NCBI GenBank assembly: GCA_017857195.1
Contig: JAFMDM010000003.1
Location: forward strand, 1 to 37,488
Length of the DNA stretch: 37,488 nucleotides
Origin: Methanobacteriota archaeon
Lineage (GTDB): Archaea; Thermoproteota; Thermoprotei_A; Sulfolobales; Sulfolobaceae
Direction: 5' to 3'
Made by a program: the position numbers and the translations under genes
Notes under the pieces: model-generated
What the model was told of the DNA's origin: nothing
The model's input: the letters and a program-made list of their open reading frames with translations, nothing else
Database searches by the model: none
Shown here: positions 28,739 through 37,488 of the stretch, piece by piece
Position numbering within the stretch: the stretch's first letter is position 1
Layout: each line of letters starts with the position of its first letter

Positions 28739-29148
28739 AGTTTTTAGTATTGAAAAGCGAAAGTGGAAAGGTAACGTGGGAACAATTAATTGACGGTGAT
28801 CTTAAATCCACAATTACCACAGTAGCTAGGAAGGCCCTAGATGAATGGGACGTAGACAAGTCAGATTTCATTATACTCAAGGACGTTCATGAGGTTAGGA
28901 AGAAGTTACCATTATCTCCCTCTGTATATGAAATGATAAGCAGATACTTAAAGGGAAAAGAAGGAGGGGAAGCTTTCGCTGAAGTGCCAGTCTATATCAT
29001 AAGTTTTGATAATCAGTGGGAGGAGGATGATTTCAAGGATAAGAGAATTTACGTACTCACCCCCTACCTTGACGATGAGTCAAAAAAGGAAATGGTTCAG
29101 TACGCCACTGAATTAACCAGTGAGGAAGTTAACGAGTCTGAGGAGTGA
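28735..29148 (+). CDS. Hypothetical protein (DUF2286-like)
   Basis: 137 aa with acidic C-terminal tail; overlaps aKMT by 4 bp at its start and polB1 by 20 bp at its end. Confidence 0.6.
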   Translation: MKFLVLKSESGKVTWEQLIDGDLKSTITTVARKALDEWDVDKSDFIILKDVHEVRKKLPLSPSVYEMISRYLKGKEGGEAFAEVPVYIISFDNQWEEDDFKDKRIYVLTPYLDDESKKEMVQYATELTSEEVNESEE

Positions 29149-31801
29149 AGAAGGAATCTATCGATATCCTCGAAGTAATGTCGTCCCATGTCAGTCCGAA
29201 GGCCTTCAATACTTGTTCAAAGGTACTTCGTACCGCTTCAACATACTTTTCCACGTCCACTTCCTTGAGCTTAGCCAGTTGCACTGGTTTCACTCCATCC
29301 TTTCCCTTAACCTTGACGAACAGTATAATGTCCCTGGACGTAACGTTAATGCCTGTACTATTCTTTAGCTGGAGTGCCGCTTTGGCATGTTGCGGCATTG
29401 TCTTAGTATATTGGTCTATTGACTTTGATAGCATTACTTTGAATGCCAACTGATCAAGGTTGTATCCCTTCTCCTTGAGCCTTGTGTAAATTTCCTTTAT
29501 CTCCTGTGCCACCTTCTCCTTGGCTGCATTCACGTCAGCTTCAGATTGCATTGAAGCTATTATTGTCTTTACATCGTTGAAGGACGTCTTTAGAAATTCA
29601 GGAGTATTTCTTTTTTTCGCTAACATTCCCTTTATCTCTACCTTCCCGTCTTGAGAGACTCCCATATAGTTCTTCTTAAGCCCGGAGAAAAGCACGAGCT
29701 TATAGGTCTTGTCTACCTCAAAGTCCAAGTTGAATTGCTTCTTCACCCACTCAACTATTCCCTCCAACTCTTTCTTTGGAGGATTATGAAGGAACAGCGA
29801 GTCGGTGTCTCCATAAAGTACGCGTAGTCCTATCTCTCCCGCCTTTTTTAGTGTGCTGGTAATTACAAATCTACCCAACGCCGTTACACTTTCAGCCACG
29901 GCTGGAGCATAGAGCGGAAACTTGTCATCTCCAAATACTCCATATGTTGCATTTATGAACACCTTCATTGCACGTTGAACAACTTCATATAGGGCCTTCT
30001 GGGAAGGATCTATGTCCTTCTGTTTGGACTTCTTTTTGTATATCCTAACGCGGAAGTCCCTTAACAGTCCAGTGATAAGTGCCGTCAATCCTATTCTCTC
30101 CATGCAAACTTTATGAAGAACCTGACCACTCTCATCTATAACGTCCCTCTCCTTACTACACGTTTCAGCATCCACCGTCTCATAGCTTATGTTCCAGTTC
30201 TTTATGACGGATGGATACAGCGAGGCGAAGTCCAGAACTACAACGTTGAAGAAGACACCAGCAGGGGGGTCTATAACTATCGCACCTTTGTATCCCTTTC
30301 CTTTAATTACAGCAGATGTTCTAATCTTACCTCTTCTTGCTATCTCCTCTTTGGAGGGAATTAGTAATCCTCTCTGTCTATGTTCCCAATAATAGAGATT
30401 CTTGATCCATGTGGATACCTCCACCCTTGTCAATTCCTCTAGTCCTAACTTGGATATTCTAGCCAAGAGAATCATTAACTTCCAGACTAACTCATCATTG
30501 AATGTAGTCAGTCCTAGAGTTATTTCCGCATCTCTGTAATTGTATAAAATTAGAGTCTTTAAATCTACGAAACTAACGATCGTGTCGAGTTTTATTTTGC
30601 TTGCTCCCAGTATGCCCGAGGCAACTGCGTCAAGATTGTATTCACTATACTTCGCTTCGAACGCGTAGTTTCTCACAGCCTTATTAAAGAAGAACCTGAA
30701 CAGATCAATGTGCAAGCCTAGATTATACTTAGTGGCAGGCTTACCCTCTTGCTTTATTACGGTGAAGGGAGCCCAATCCCCTATCCCCAACTTGACAGCC
30801 CTATAGTATATATACGGAATGTCGAAGTCATCGCCGTTGAATGTGAGCACTACGGGATAGTTTGAGACCACCTCAAAGAACCTGTTCATTAAGGATCTCT
30901 CATTGTTAAAGAACTCCACATCTAAGCCGTCTAGGGTTCCCTCAAATCCTCCTACGTCATTCCTTCTCAGTACAAGTACCTTCTTCATACCATCACTTCC
31001 AGCCAGGGCTATACTTATTATTGGAAACTCGGCGTCCTTTGGATTTGGAACCCTTCCCTTTGTCGGTGTGTAAACCTCTATGTCAACTGCAACCCTTTTA
31101 ACTGTAGGTATAGGCGTCTCAAAGATTGGAAACCAATCTATTGCTGTCCTTATGGCGACTTCATCAACATATTCCAGGTTCTTGATTAAGGCCTCGCCCT
31201 CCTCTTTAGATGGGATCTTGCCTGTTAGAGTGAGGCGACCATCGCTAACCGTATAGGGCATTCCGGGAATGAGTCCGAGATCATAGATATAATTATTGAA
31301 ATATTTTATATGGGCTTCATAAGCAATAGGAACAGCATCCCTCATCCTACGGACAGCCAAGGGATCCTTAGTTACTATTTTGGTTAGCTTCACTTTCTTC
31401 CCGCTAAATGGATCTATTTTCTCGACTATTTCTATTTTGTCAAAAGAAGAATCTTTTACTATCTTGCTAATTTTTGATATTTTATCTGTAGGGACGTCAG
31501 TAAGGAAATATGGCATATGTTTCGTATTATCGTAGAGTATATGGACCTTACCCGATATGGGATCGTATAGCTTACAAAAGGCCTTTCCCTCCTTGCCATC
31601 GTAATCCACCTGAAGAAGAAGGTAATTCCTACCTTCCTCTGGGGGTGTCATTTCTACCTTTAACTTTCTCCCCTCTTGGTTAATTTCTGTCTTCCTAATG
31701 GTGCTTTGCTGGGCAGATTCGGCATGCTTACTCTGTACATCTTTCTTTACGGGGGTGGCTGACAGGAACTCATCAAGGGTCTGCTGTTTAGCCTTTGACA
31801 T
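29129..31801 (-). CDS. polB1: Family B DNA polymerase (PolB1/Dpo1)
   Basis: Probable start [20 protein letters not shown] at 31801; exonuclease DIEVYTP, polymerase motif [11 protein letters not shown], motif C YGDTDSLF. Confidence 0.93.
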   Translation of the reverse strand: MSKAKQQTLDEFLSATPVKKDVQSKHAESAQQSTIRKTEINQEGRKLKVEMTPPEEGRNYLLLQVDYDGKEGKAFCKLYDPISGKVHILYDNTKHMPYFLTDVPTDKISKISKIVKDSSFDKIEIVEKIDPFSGKKVKLTKIVTKDPLAVRRMRDAVPIAYEAHIKYFNNYIYDLGLIPGMPYTVSDGRLTLTGKIPSKEEGEALIKNLEYVDEVAIRTAIDWFPIFETPIPTVKRVAVDIEVYTPTKGRVPNPKDAEFPIISIALAGSDGMKKVLVLRRNDVGGFEGTLDGLDVEFFNNERSLMNRFFEVVSNYPVVLTFNGDDFDIPYIYYRAVKLGIGDWAPFTVIKQEGKPATKYNLGLHIDLFRFFFNKAVRNYAFEAKYSEYNLDAVASGILGASKIKLDTIVSFVDLKTLILYNYRDAEITLGLTTFNDELVWKLMILLARISKLGLEELTRVEVSTWIKNLYYWEHRQRGLLIPSKEEIARRGKIRTSAVIKGKGYKGAIVIDPPAGVFFNVVVLDFASLYPSVIKNWNISYETVDAETCSKERDVIDESGQVLHKVCMERIGLTALITGLLRDFRVRIYKKKSKQKDIDPSQKALYEVVQRAMKVFINATYGVFGDDKFPLYAPAVAESVTALGRFVITSTLKKAGEIGLRVLYGDTDSLFLHNPPKKELEGIVEWVKKQFNLDFEVDKTYKLVLFSGLKKNYMGVSQDGKVEIKGMLAKKRNTPEFLKTSFNDVKTIIASMQSEADVNAAKEKVAQEIKEIYTRLKEKGYNLDQLAFKVMLSKSIDQYTKTMPQHAKAALQLKNSTGINVTSRDIILFVKVKGKDGVKPVQLAKLKEVDVEKYVEAVRSTFEQVLKAFGLTWDDITSRISIDSFFTPQTR

Positions 31802-31844
31802 TAAATATAATTTATGCCCACACACTATCTATAAACTTGCCTGC

Positions 31845-31919
31845 GGACCCGTAGCTCAGCCAGGATAGAGTGCTGGCCTTCGGAGCCAGTGGTCCCGGGT
31901 TCGAATCCCGGCGGGTCCG
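31845..31919 (+). tRNA. tRNA-Arg(TCG)
   Basis: Acceptor GGACCCG/CGGGTCC with discriminator G; anticodon arm CTGGC-CTTCGGA-GCCAG; T arm CCGGG-TTCGAAT-CCCGG. Confidence 0.93.
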
Positions 31920-32002
31920 CTACATGACATCCAAGCGTACATAACAACCTTCCATTATGACCTCAGATAGTCATATCTAGTGAACAGAGCATCACCTGGC
32001 AT

Positions 32003-32380
32003 ATGGTGGAGTACGTAAGAGATGAGGAGACAGAGAAAAAAGTCAAGGAGATAGTGACTAATTTGAACCTTACCTACATCGACGTTAGGAGACTGGCAGT
32101 AGTCAAGTCAAAGGGAAGTAAGAGCAAGGCAATAGCTAGAGTGTGGTCAATACCTAAGGCTATCTTAGTCGGCTTTGGCGTAGAACCACTTTATGTAATA
32201 GAATTGGTTCAAGAGCGTTACGATAAGCTCAGCGAAGATAACAAACTTCGAACGCTCCTGCATGAAATTCTTCACATACCACGCAGTTTCAAAGGTGGAC
32301 TTAGATCCCACGGAAAGTTCGTTAATGATAGAGAGGTAGAAAGATTGCTTAAACTTCTCAAGGACAGACCTATCCGTTAA
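32003..32380 (+). CDS. Putative small zinc metallopeptidase
   Basis: 125 aa with LLHEILHIPRSFKGGLRSHG (HExxH). Confidence 0.65.
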   Translation: MVEYVRDEETEKKVKEIVTNLNLTYIDVRRLAVVKSKGSKSKAIARVWSIPKAILVGFGVEPLYVIELVQERYDKLSEDNKLRTLLHEILHIPRSFKGGLRSHGKFVNDREVERLLKLLKDRPIR

Positions 32381-32402
32381 CCCAATCGAAAGATAGAAAA
32401 GC

Positions 32403-33224
32403 GTGGAAAAGGTCCTTCACTTGGACATCATGTTGGCTTTGGAGATCCTATCGACTCGAGGTATTGTTGCCGCTTCGAAGGCATTAAAGTTTGCCAACCA
32501 GAATGACCTAGTTCCCATGGTTTCTTTCTACTTAGAGGAAGATCTAATTGATCGAGTAATGAAAAAACACAGGGGTACATTGGAAAAGTTCTACAAAGAG
32601 TGGGGCTTTGAAAAAACCTTCTTCGTAAGGAAAACATTAGATGTATTAAAGCGGAAGGAAATCCCTTCCATGAGTTTCGCCTACTATGCTACCCCACTTA
32701 GCAATGCGGAAGTAATAGTGTATGAGAACAACCAGATTCCCACAAAGGTTATTCCATTAAATGGTAGATATAGACTAACCTTCATGTCCTACACGAGTCT
32801 TAACGAGTTAGAGAAGACGGTGAAAGAAGGAAATGAGGACGACGTAATAGCCGAGTTTCAACAGGGTAAGCTTACTAAACTCGAACGTCGAAGAGTGGTA
32901 TTTATGGAATTGAAGTCAATAGATCAGCTATCTAACTATACTGGAACCGTAGTCATAAACTTCGCTCCCACTTATCCAACCTTTTTGATCATGCCCCTGA
33001 TAGCTATGAATGTATATCCAGGTGAGAATAAAGTAGCCATCGATTTAGGGGGGGAGGACGAGATAACATATAGGATCCTAAATGGTAAAGCCCCCCAATC
33101 AGATGTCTTGGATGGTTCGACCCTTACTCCTAGAGGTTTAGCCGAGCTATATTATGACTGGAGGTCCAAAAAGATCAGCCGGGAGCTGGAAATTCAAGGT
33201 TTGACAGCTAGACTTCCCTCGTGA
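32403..33224 (+). CDS. Hypothetical protein
   Basis: 273 aa; GTG start; coherent coding frame; no family recognised. Confidence 0.6.
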   Translation: MEKVLHLDIMLALEILSTRGIVAASKALKFANQNDLVPMVSFYLEEDLIDRVMKKHRGTLEKFYKEWGFEKTFFVRKTLDVLKRKEIPSMSFAYYATPLSNAEVIVYENNQIPTKVIPLNGRYRLTFMSYTSLNELEKTVKEGNEDDVIAEFQQGKLTKLERRRVVFMELKSIDQLSNYTGTVVINFAPTYPTFLIMPLIAMNVYPGENKVAIDLGGEDEITYRILNGKAPQSDVLDGSTLTPRGLAELYYDWRSKKISRELEIQGLTARLPS

Positions 33225-33536
33225 GAGGGGCCACGAGGTAACCCAGCTTCTGTTTTGGTCGGCATTGGACTATGCGTACTTGGGGAGAGTCGGACCCCTC
33301 TCATTCTCTCCCTCACTTGCTACAGATAGGACGGTCTTTCAAGTGAAGGACGAGGTCTCTCGTTCACCAGTGAAGTTACCTTCCTGGGTCACGTTCATAT
33401 TCATTTCCTCGCCCCCCGCGGCTTTCTGTGCCGTTGCCGAGGCTCCTAACCTCACCCCTATTGGGGTTATCCTGGGGTCAGTAGGCTGGAGTTTCCTCAG
33501 GGCCTTGAGCCCCGTCAGCCGACTCCGTGGCCCCCC
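33225..33536 (-). ncRNA. rnpB: RNase P RNA
   Basis: GC-rich reverse-strand RNA: P1 pairing GGGGCCACGGAG with CUCGUGGCCCC; CR-I-like CUGAGGAAACUCC near the 5' end; GGCAACGGCACAGAAAGCCGC; CR-V-like ACAGAAGCUGGGUUAC near the 3' end. Confidence 0.87.
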
Positions 33537-34090
33537 TGTGATGTTATTTTGTAAAGTATAATATCGCTTCTGGTTATGATTCCCAACGGCTGTAGTTTTT
33601 CGTCTACTATTAGGACCGCTTGATGTTTATGAAGAAGTTTCATGGCCACGTCCAAAGAAGTTTTTAATGACAGAAGTGGTGGGACAGGGGCCATTACATC
33701 CTTGGCCTTTAGTTCCCTCGCGGGATTTTTGAGCAACCTTTTCAATATCATTGAATCGTAAATCATTCCCACAATCCTTCCATCCCCGTTCAATACTGGA
33801 AGCTGTGATATACTGTTACTTTCCATCTTGTGTATGATAGAGGATAGTGGTTCTCCTTCCTCAGCGCATATTACAGGATGTTTCATCACTTTCTCCACCG
33901 TTTCATGTGTATTGAGTACCGAATATATTTCATCCAGAATTCTCTTCACTAATGATACTTTAGGATCTATCCTTCCACTCTCTACTTTGGCAATCAATGA
34001 TTGTGATACTCCAACCCTTTTAGCTAGTTCCTTCTGTGTGAGTCCCGCCAGCTCTCTCAGTTGCCTTAGTTCACCCCTGGACGGAATCAT
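33515..34090 (-). CDS. HTH (XRE-type) + CBS-pair domain regulator
   Basis: 191 aa; LRELAGLTQKELAKRVGVSQSLIAKVESGRIDPKVSLVKRILD, then two CBS repeats. Confidence 0.88.
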   Translation of the reverse strand: MIPSRGELRQLRELAGLTQKELAKRVGVSQSLIAKVESGRIDPKVSLVKRILDEIYSVLNTHETVEKVMKHPVICAEEGEPLSSIIHKMESNSISQLPVLNGDGRIVGMIYDSMILKRLLKNPARELKAKDVMAPVPPLLSLKTSLDVAMKLLHKHQAVLIVDEKLQPLGIITRSDIILYKITSQGGHGVG

Positions 34091-34104
34091 CTGCAGCCTA
34101 CGCC

Positions 34105-34281
34105 TCAGGGCACTGGAAGCAATTTAGTTATAGCTATCACGGCCGCCACTAAAATTACACTACTAATAAGCAGAACTTTGGGAGATACTTTCACTACTTC
34201 TTTCTCTTCCTCGTAGTACCTTATTAATCCAGCCATACTACTCATGGGAACCGTATCCCTTCTCTTCTTCTTACTTGGCAT
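34105..34281 (-). CDS. Preprotein translocase subunit Sec61-beta
   Basis: 58 aa, below the ORF-track cutoff: MPSKKKRRDTVPMSSMAGLIRYYEEEKEVVKVSPKVLLISSVILVAAVIAITKLLPVP*. Confidence 0.9.
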   Translation of the reverse strand: MPSKKKRRDTVPMSSMAGLIRYYEEEKEVVKVSPKVLLISSVILVAAVIAITKLLPVP

Positions 34282-35041
34282 CCTTCCTCACCACCTTAAA
34301 CTGTGTCACGGCCTCTATAACTTTTATGGCCCTTTCTGGTTCTGTCTCCAAAAGAGTCCCTGTGACTATTATGTTGGCCCCAGCCTCACATAGTGCCTTA
34401 GCTGCCTCTGGGCTCCTAATTCCTCCTCCAACTATTACCTTTAGGTTAGTGGATTTGGATACATATTTAACCATGGTAGGGCTCACAGTTCTGGACGACC
34501 CTGAGCCAGCTTCAAGGTAAACATACTGCATCCCCAAAAATTGAGCGGCCATTGCATAGGCTGCGCCGAGTTCACTGTTCTCAAAGGGGATCTCCCTAAC
34601 CCGTCCCACGTGGCCTGCGGTTCCACCTTCACCTATTATTAAGTAAGCAGTGGGAAGTACTTCGAGCTCCATCTGCCTCACCAGTGGTGCACCGACCACC
34701 TGGGCACCCACTATGTAGTACATATCATCGGAGTTGAGTAGGGACATGAACAGTATCGCGTCAGCCATCGGAGAGAGGACATTAATATTGCTGGGGAATA
34801 TGATCTTTGGTATTTCGAAGTCTTCCATATATTCAAGAACTCCTTCCAATTTAGACTGTGTGACCCCTATTGTCCCTCCCACAAGGAAGGCAGAAGTCCC
34901 TGCTTTGTAAAGCTTCTCAAGCAGATTGGCGAAATTGCTGTTCAATCCCACCTTGTCTGGGTCTATCAAAGAAAAGTGTAATACCTTTCCCTTATCTATT
35001 AATTCCTCTATGTAACTATTCACTTTCCCCTTCATCCTCAA
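34271..35041 (-). CDS. Geranylgeranylglyceryl phosphate synthase
   Basis: 256 aa; VLHFSLIDPDK, AYLIIGEGGTAGHVGRVREIP, YVYLEAGSGSSRTVSPTMV, VIVGGGIRSPEAAK. Confidence 0.92.
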   Translation of the reverse strand: MRMKGKVNSYIEELIDKGKVLHFSLIDPDKVGLNSNFANLLEKLYKAGTSAFLVGGTIGVTQSKLEGVLEYMEDFEIPKIIFPSNINVLSPMADAILFMSLLNSDDMYYIVGAQVVGAPLVRQMELEVLPTAYLIIGEGGTAGHVGRVREIPFENSELGAAYAMAAQFLGMQYVYLEAGSGSSRTVSPTMVKYVSKSTNLKVIVGGGIRSPEAAKALCEAGANIIVTGTLLETEPERAIKVIEAVTQFKVVRKDAK

Positions 35042-35297
35042 TTTTTTCCCCTCCTGAAATCTCCACTTTGCCTTCTGTGTAGAGATCTATAAATCTCCCG
35101 TACACATCTACCTGTCCGAACACCGGCGGAACTTCTATTTCTGTGGAAAGTCCACAGCTTCCGCAGTTTACTTTCCCTATTCCATCTTTAATCTTTATGG
35201 CTATGGAAACCTTGCCACACCTGGGACATTCGAACGTTTTAGGTAGCTTAGGCTTTTGCCTTACTGGGACTAGCTTTCTTCTTTTTCTCCCTCCCAC
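35016..35297 (-). CDS. Elf1-like transcription elongation factor
   Basis: 93 aa; MGGRKRRKLVPVRQKPKLPKTFECPRCGKVSIAIKIKDGIGKVNCGSCG zinc ribbon. Confidence 0.82.
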   Translation of the reverse strand: MGGRKRRKLVPVRQKPKLPKTFECPRCGKVSIAIKIKDGIGKVNCGSCGLSTEIEVPPVFGQVDVYGRFIDLYTEGKVEISGGEKIEDEGESE

Positions 35298-35433
35298 CTT
35301 TTGTCTTACCTCCCTTCTTTTTTTGTGAGGGCCCCATTGGCAGTTCTGAAAGAGCTGCGTAAGCAGCAGCCAATCCGATCCCCGCTACGGAGACTAAGTA
35401 GACCAATAGGGGCAAGCTCATTGAAACTCTCAT
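35248..35433 (-). CDS. Small single-TM protein with a basic C-terminus
   Basis: MRVSMSLPLLVYLVSVAGIGLAAAYAALSELPMGPSQKKKGGKTKGGREKKKKASPSKAKA; TATA-like tttttata about 25 bp upstream; overlaps the elf1 start by about 50 bp. Confidence 0.5.
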   Translation of the reverse strand: MRVSMSLPLLVYLVSVAGIGLAAAYAALSELPMGPSQKKKGGKTKGGREKKKKASPSKAKA

Positions 35434-35540
35434 TATCACGACACGTATAAAAAGCTATTACTCTTTCTTCATATAGATAATGAGAATCGTATATGATATG
35501 TTAGCCGTAACTCTATTATCTAGATGTTCAAATCGAGGGC

Positions 35541-36128
35541 ATGCTTCAGGAAGAACTGAAGAAACATCTAGAGAACATAGAGGGAAGACTTAGTGATAGA
35601 TTTGAGGGGAGGGAGAGAGTTCTTCTGCTCTCAAGGGAAGTAATTAGACTCTGTGGGGAGGTAGTTTCTCTTTCTCATAGAAGGGAGAAGGAGAGGGCAG
35701 TTGAGAGATATGGTGTAGCACAGGGGAAGGTGGCAGAGCTTAAAACAATACTTAGGTCATTTCCAGAACTGTTGTACGGTGACGTGGGGACTGCTTTTCA
35801 GGAGATGGCTGAGGCCTCTGTCGTCTTGGCTCTCTATTTTGATGTGGCCTTAGCAGGGCCAGAAGAGCTCGGGATTCCAGAGATATATTATGTGACAGGT
35901 ATAGCTGACGCAGTAGGTGAGATGCGACGTACTGTACTGGAGTTTCTAAGGAAGGGGAAACTTAACGAGGCAGAACAGATTTATGATATAATGGAGGGTC
36001 TCTATGAGATGTTATGGAGGTTGGAGTACCCTAAATCCCTAGTCCCAGGATTGAGGCAGAAGATAGATGGGTTACGAAAGATATTGGAGGAGACTAACCA
36101 CGATCTATTCCTAGCTGGCGTGGGCTAG
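35541..36128 (+). CDS. Translin family protein
   Basis: 195 aa; helical, [20 protein letters not shown]...[43 protein letters not shown]. Confidence 0.82.
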   Translation: MLQEELKKHLENIEGRLSDRFEGRERVLLLSREVIRLCGEVVSLSHRREKERAVERYGVAQGKVAELKTILRSFPELLYGDVGTAFQEMAEASVVLALYFDVALAGPEELGIPEIYYVTGIADAVGEMRRTVLEFLRKGKLNEAEQIYDIMEGLYEMLWRLEYPKSLVPGLRQKIDGLRKILEETNHDLFLAGVG

Positions 36129-36970
36129 CCGTACTTGTATTTCAAGTATTCCACGAATCTCTCCGCTACATTAATGTTGAGGGCTAACATGAAGCCCTTG
36201 AACTCGGGGACGTCATTTATTTCATTTACTAGGTATCCCCTTTTCTCATGTTCTAGAATATCAACTGACATGAACTCACCTCCTACAGTCTTTACCGATT
36301 TTAAGGCCAACTTCTCTAATTCTTGATCCGGCTCAATTTTAGAAGGCACCCCTCCAAGCGCTATGTTGGCCCTCCAATCATCCTTTGGTATGTTCCTAGC
36401 GTAACACCCTATTACTTCATCCCCCATTACTATGCATCTTATGTCCCTTGACTTAAAGTTCACATACTCCTGAACTATGTGCACTTTGAGTAGACTATTG
36501 TTCATCATTTCCCTATGCTCTATAATGGTTTTACCCTCTATTACATCCCTTACTAGCGAAACAAGCCTCCCCCAACTACCTATAGGTGGTTTGTCTATGA
36601 GTGGATAACCCCTCTTTTCGTAAGCTTTAAAAGTAGAGTCCGGTGAGAGGGCTATTTCTGAGTCAGGTATAGGTATCCCTTCCCTGTAAAGTAACGAATA
36701 TGTCAGTATTTTGTCTCCAGCTAGTACTATTCCCGTTGGAGAGTTCACGCAATGAACCCCTGCGGCATTGAAGACTGCAGCAGAATAAAGGGCTCTACTC
36801 ATGCTAACTGGTCTCACTACGGCTACATCATACCTACCCAATGACCTAGTGAAGGGCAATGACTCCTGTCCCACATTTAATACATCGTATTGGATTCCAC
36901 TATTGTTAAGTGCATTTATTAACAATTTTTCCTCCTGTCTTACAAGGTCAACTAGAAGAACAGCCCTCAA
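36125..36970 (-). CDS. ATP-grasp LysW-amino acid ligase (ArgX/LysX family)
   Basis: 281 aa RimK-like; [51 protein letters not shown] overlaps the upstream carB stop. Confidence 0.82.
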   Translation of the reverse strand: MRAVLLVDLVRQEEKLLINALNNSGIQYDVLNVGQESLPFTRSLGRYDVAVVRPVSMSRALYSAAVFNAAGVHCVNSPTGIVLAGDKILTYSLLYREGIPIPDSEIALSPDSTFKAYEKRGYPLIDKPPIGSWGRLVSLVRDVIEGKTIIEHREMMNNSLLKVHIVQEYVNFKSRDIRCIVMGDEVIGCYARNIPKDDWRANIALGGVPSKIEPDQELEKLALKSVKTVGGEFMSVDILEHEKRGYLVNEINDVPEFKGFMLALNINVAERFVEYLKYKYG

Positions 36971-37488
36971 ATTCCACCACCGTAAGCTTTAGTTTCATAG
37001 AAGGTTAGTTCTGTGGTTAGAGACCTGGCCACCTCGTACCCTAACTTACCATTTAGAATTAGTGGGACGTTGAAGTCTGCCGCGGTCCTCCTTATTTGGT
37101 AGTCCTTATCTATTTCATATCCATCGGTTATTACCATATCTATTTTACCTCCCCTAAGTAAGTCCACTATCTTCGATTCATCCAACTTCTCCGCCCCTCT
37201 TACACTCATTCTATCGAGGGTTGCGACTTTCTGGCCGTTATCCAGTAGTTGGGCAACACTTCTCTCAATTGCAGTCAAGTTCTTCCTACCATATGCTAAG
37301 ATCAGTTTGTCTTTGGAGGGCAGCTTGTTAGGGGCAGCGGAAAGCCAACTTTTCAACAGTGCCTCATGGAAAGTGAGTCCAAAAGCGGCCGCCTCCCCAG
37401 TGCTTCTCATCTCTGGTCCCAGGAATGGATAGGACCCTCTTAGCTGAGCCCATGAGAACTGCGCCGTTTTCACTAGCCACGAGGTGGG
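36967..37488 (-). CDS. carB: Carbamoyl-phosphate synthase large subunit, C-terminal end (partial)
   Basis: [30 protein letters not shown] followed by an MGS-like domain; runs off the right edge. Confidence 0.9.
   Translation of the reverse strand, partial: PTSWLVKTAQFSWAQLRGSYPFLGPEMRSTGEAAAFGLTFHEALLKSWLSAAPNKLPSKDKLILAYGRKNLTAIERSVAQLLDNGQKVATLDRMSVRGAEKLDESKIVDLLRGGKIDMVITDGYEIDKDYQIRRTAADFNVPLILNGKLGYEVARSLTTELTFYETKAYGGGI

Noticed and set aside
33265-33561. 98-aa plus-strand ORF MDYAYLGRVGPLSF...
   Set aside because: Antisense to the highly structured RNase P RNA; open frame is due to GC-rich RNA sequence.

Overview
This is a gene-dense archaeal chromosome segment. Protein similarity and gene content (aKMT, PolB1, Elf1, GGGPS, CtaB, Orc1-1) suggest a Sulfolobales crenarchaeon, but I could not run a search to confirm this. 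The content is mostly informational and core metabolism: pheST, hisS, a likely tRNA-splicing endonuclease structural subunit, polB1, an RNA m5C methyltransferase, sec61-beta, ggps, elf1, translin, carB and an ArgX/LysX-type ligase. Other genes include a radical SAM protein, a TldD/PmbA-like pair, a DtxR/DedA/DsrE/Lpd block, hom and ctaB. RNA genes are an intron-containing tRNA-Leu(TAA), tRNA-Arg(TCG), and a GC-rich RNA on the minus strand that I assign to RNase P RNA (rnpB). The strongest non-coding signal is a likely replication origin upstream of orc1/cdc6. It has three copies of an Origin Recognition Box-like element (TTCCAGTGGAAACAGAGGGG) in inverted arrangement around an AT-rich stretch. 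Two of the copies look like a mini-CRISPR because of their 39-bp spacing, but they are better explained as ORBs. I see no clear defence system, CRISPR-Cas locus or intact mobile element. Two intergenic regions look like decayed transposase remnants. The candidates most worth follow-up are the TldD/PmbA pair without a zinc site, the short TFIIB-like protein overlapping its divergent neighbour, the tightly nested rnpB, the radical SAM protein and the DsrE-Lpd locus.
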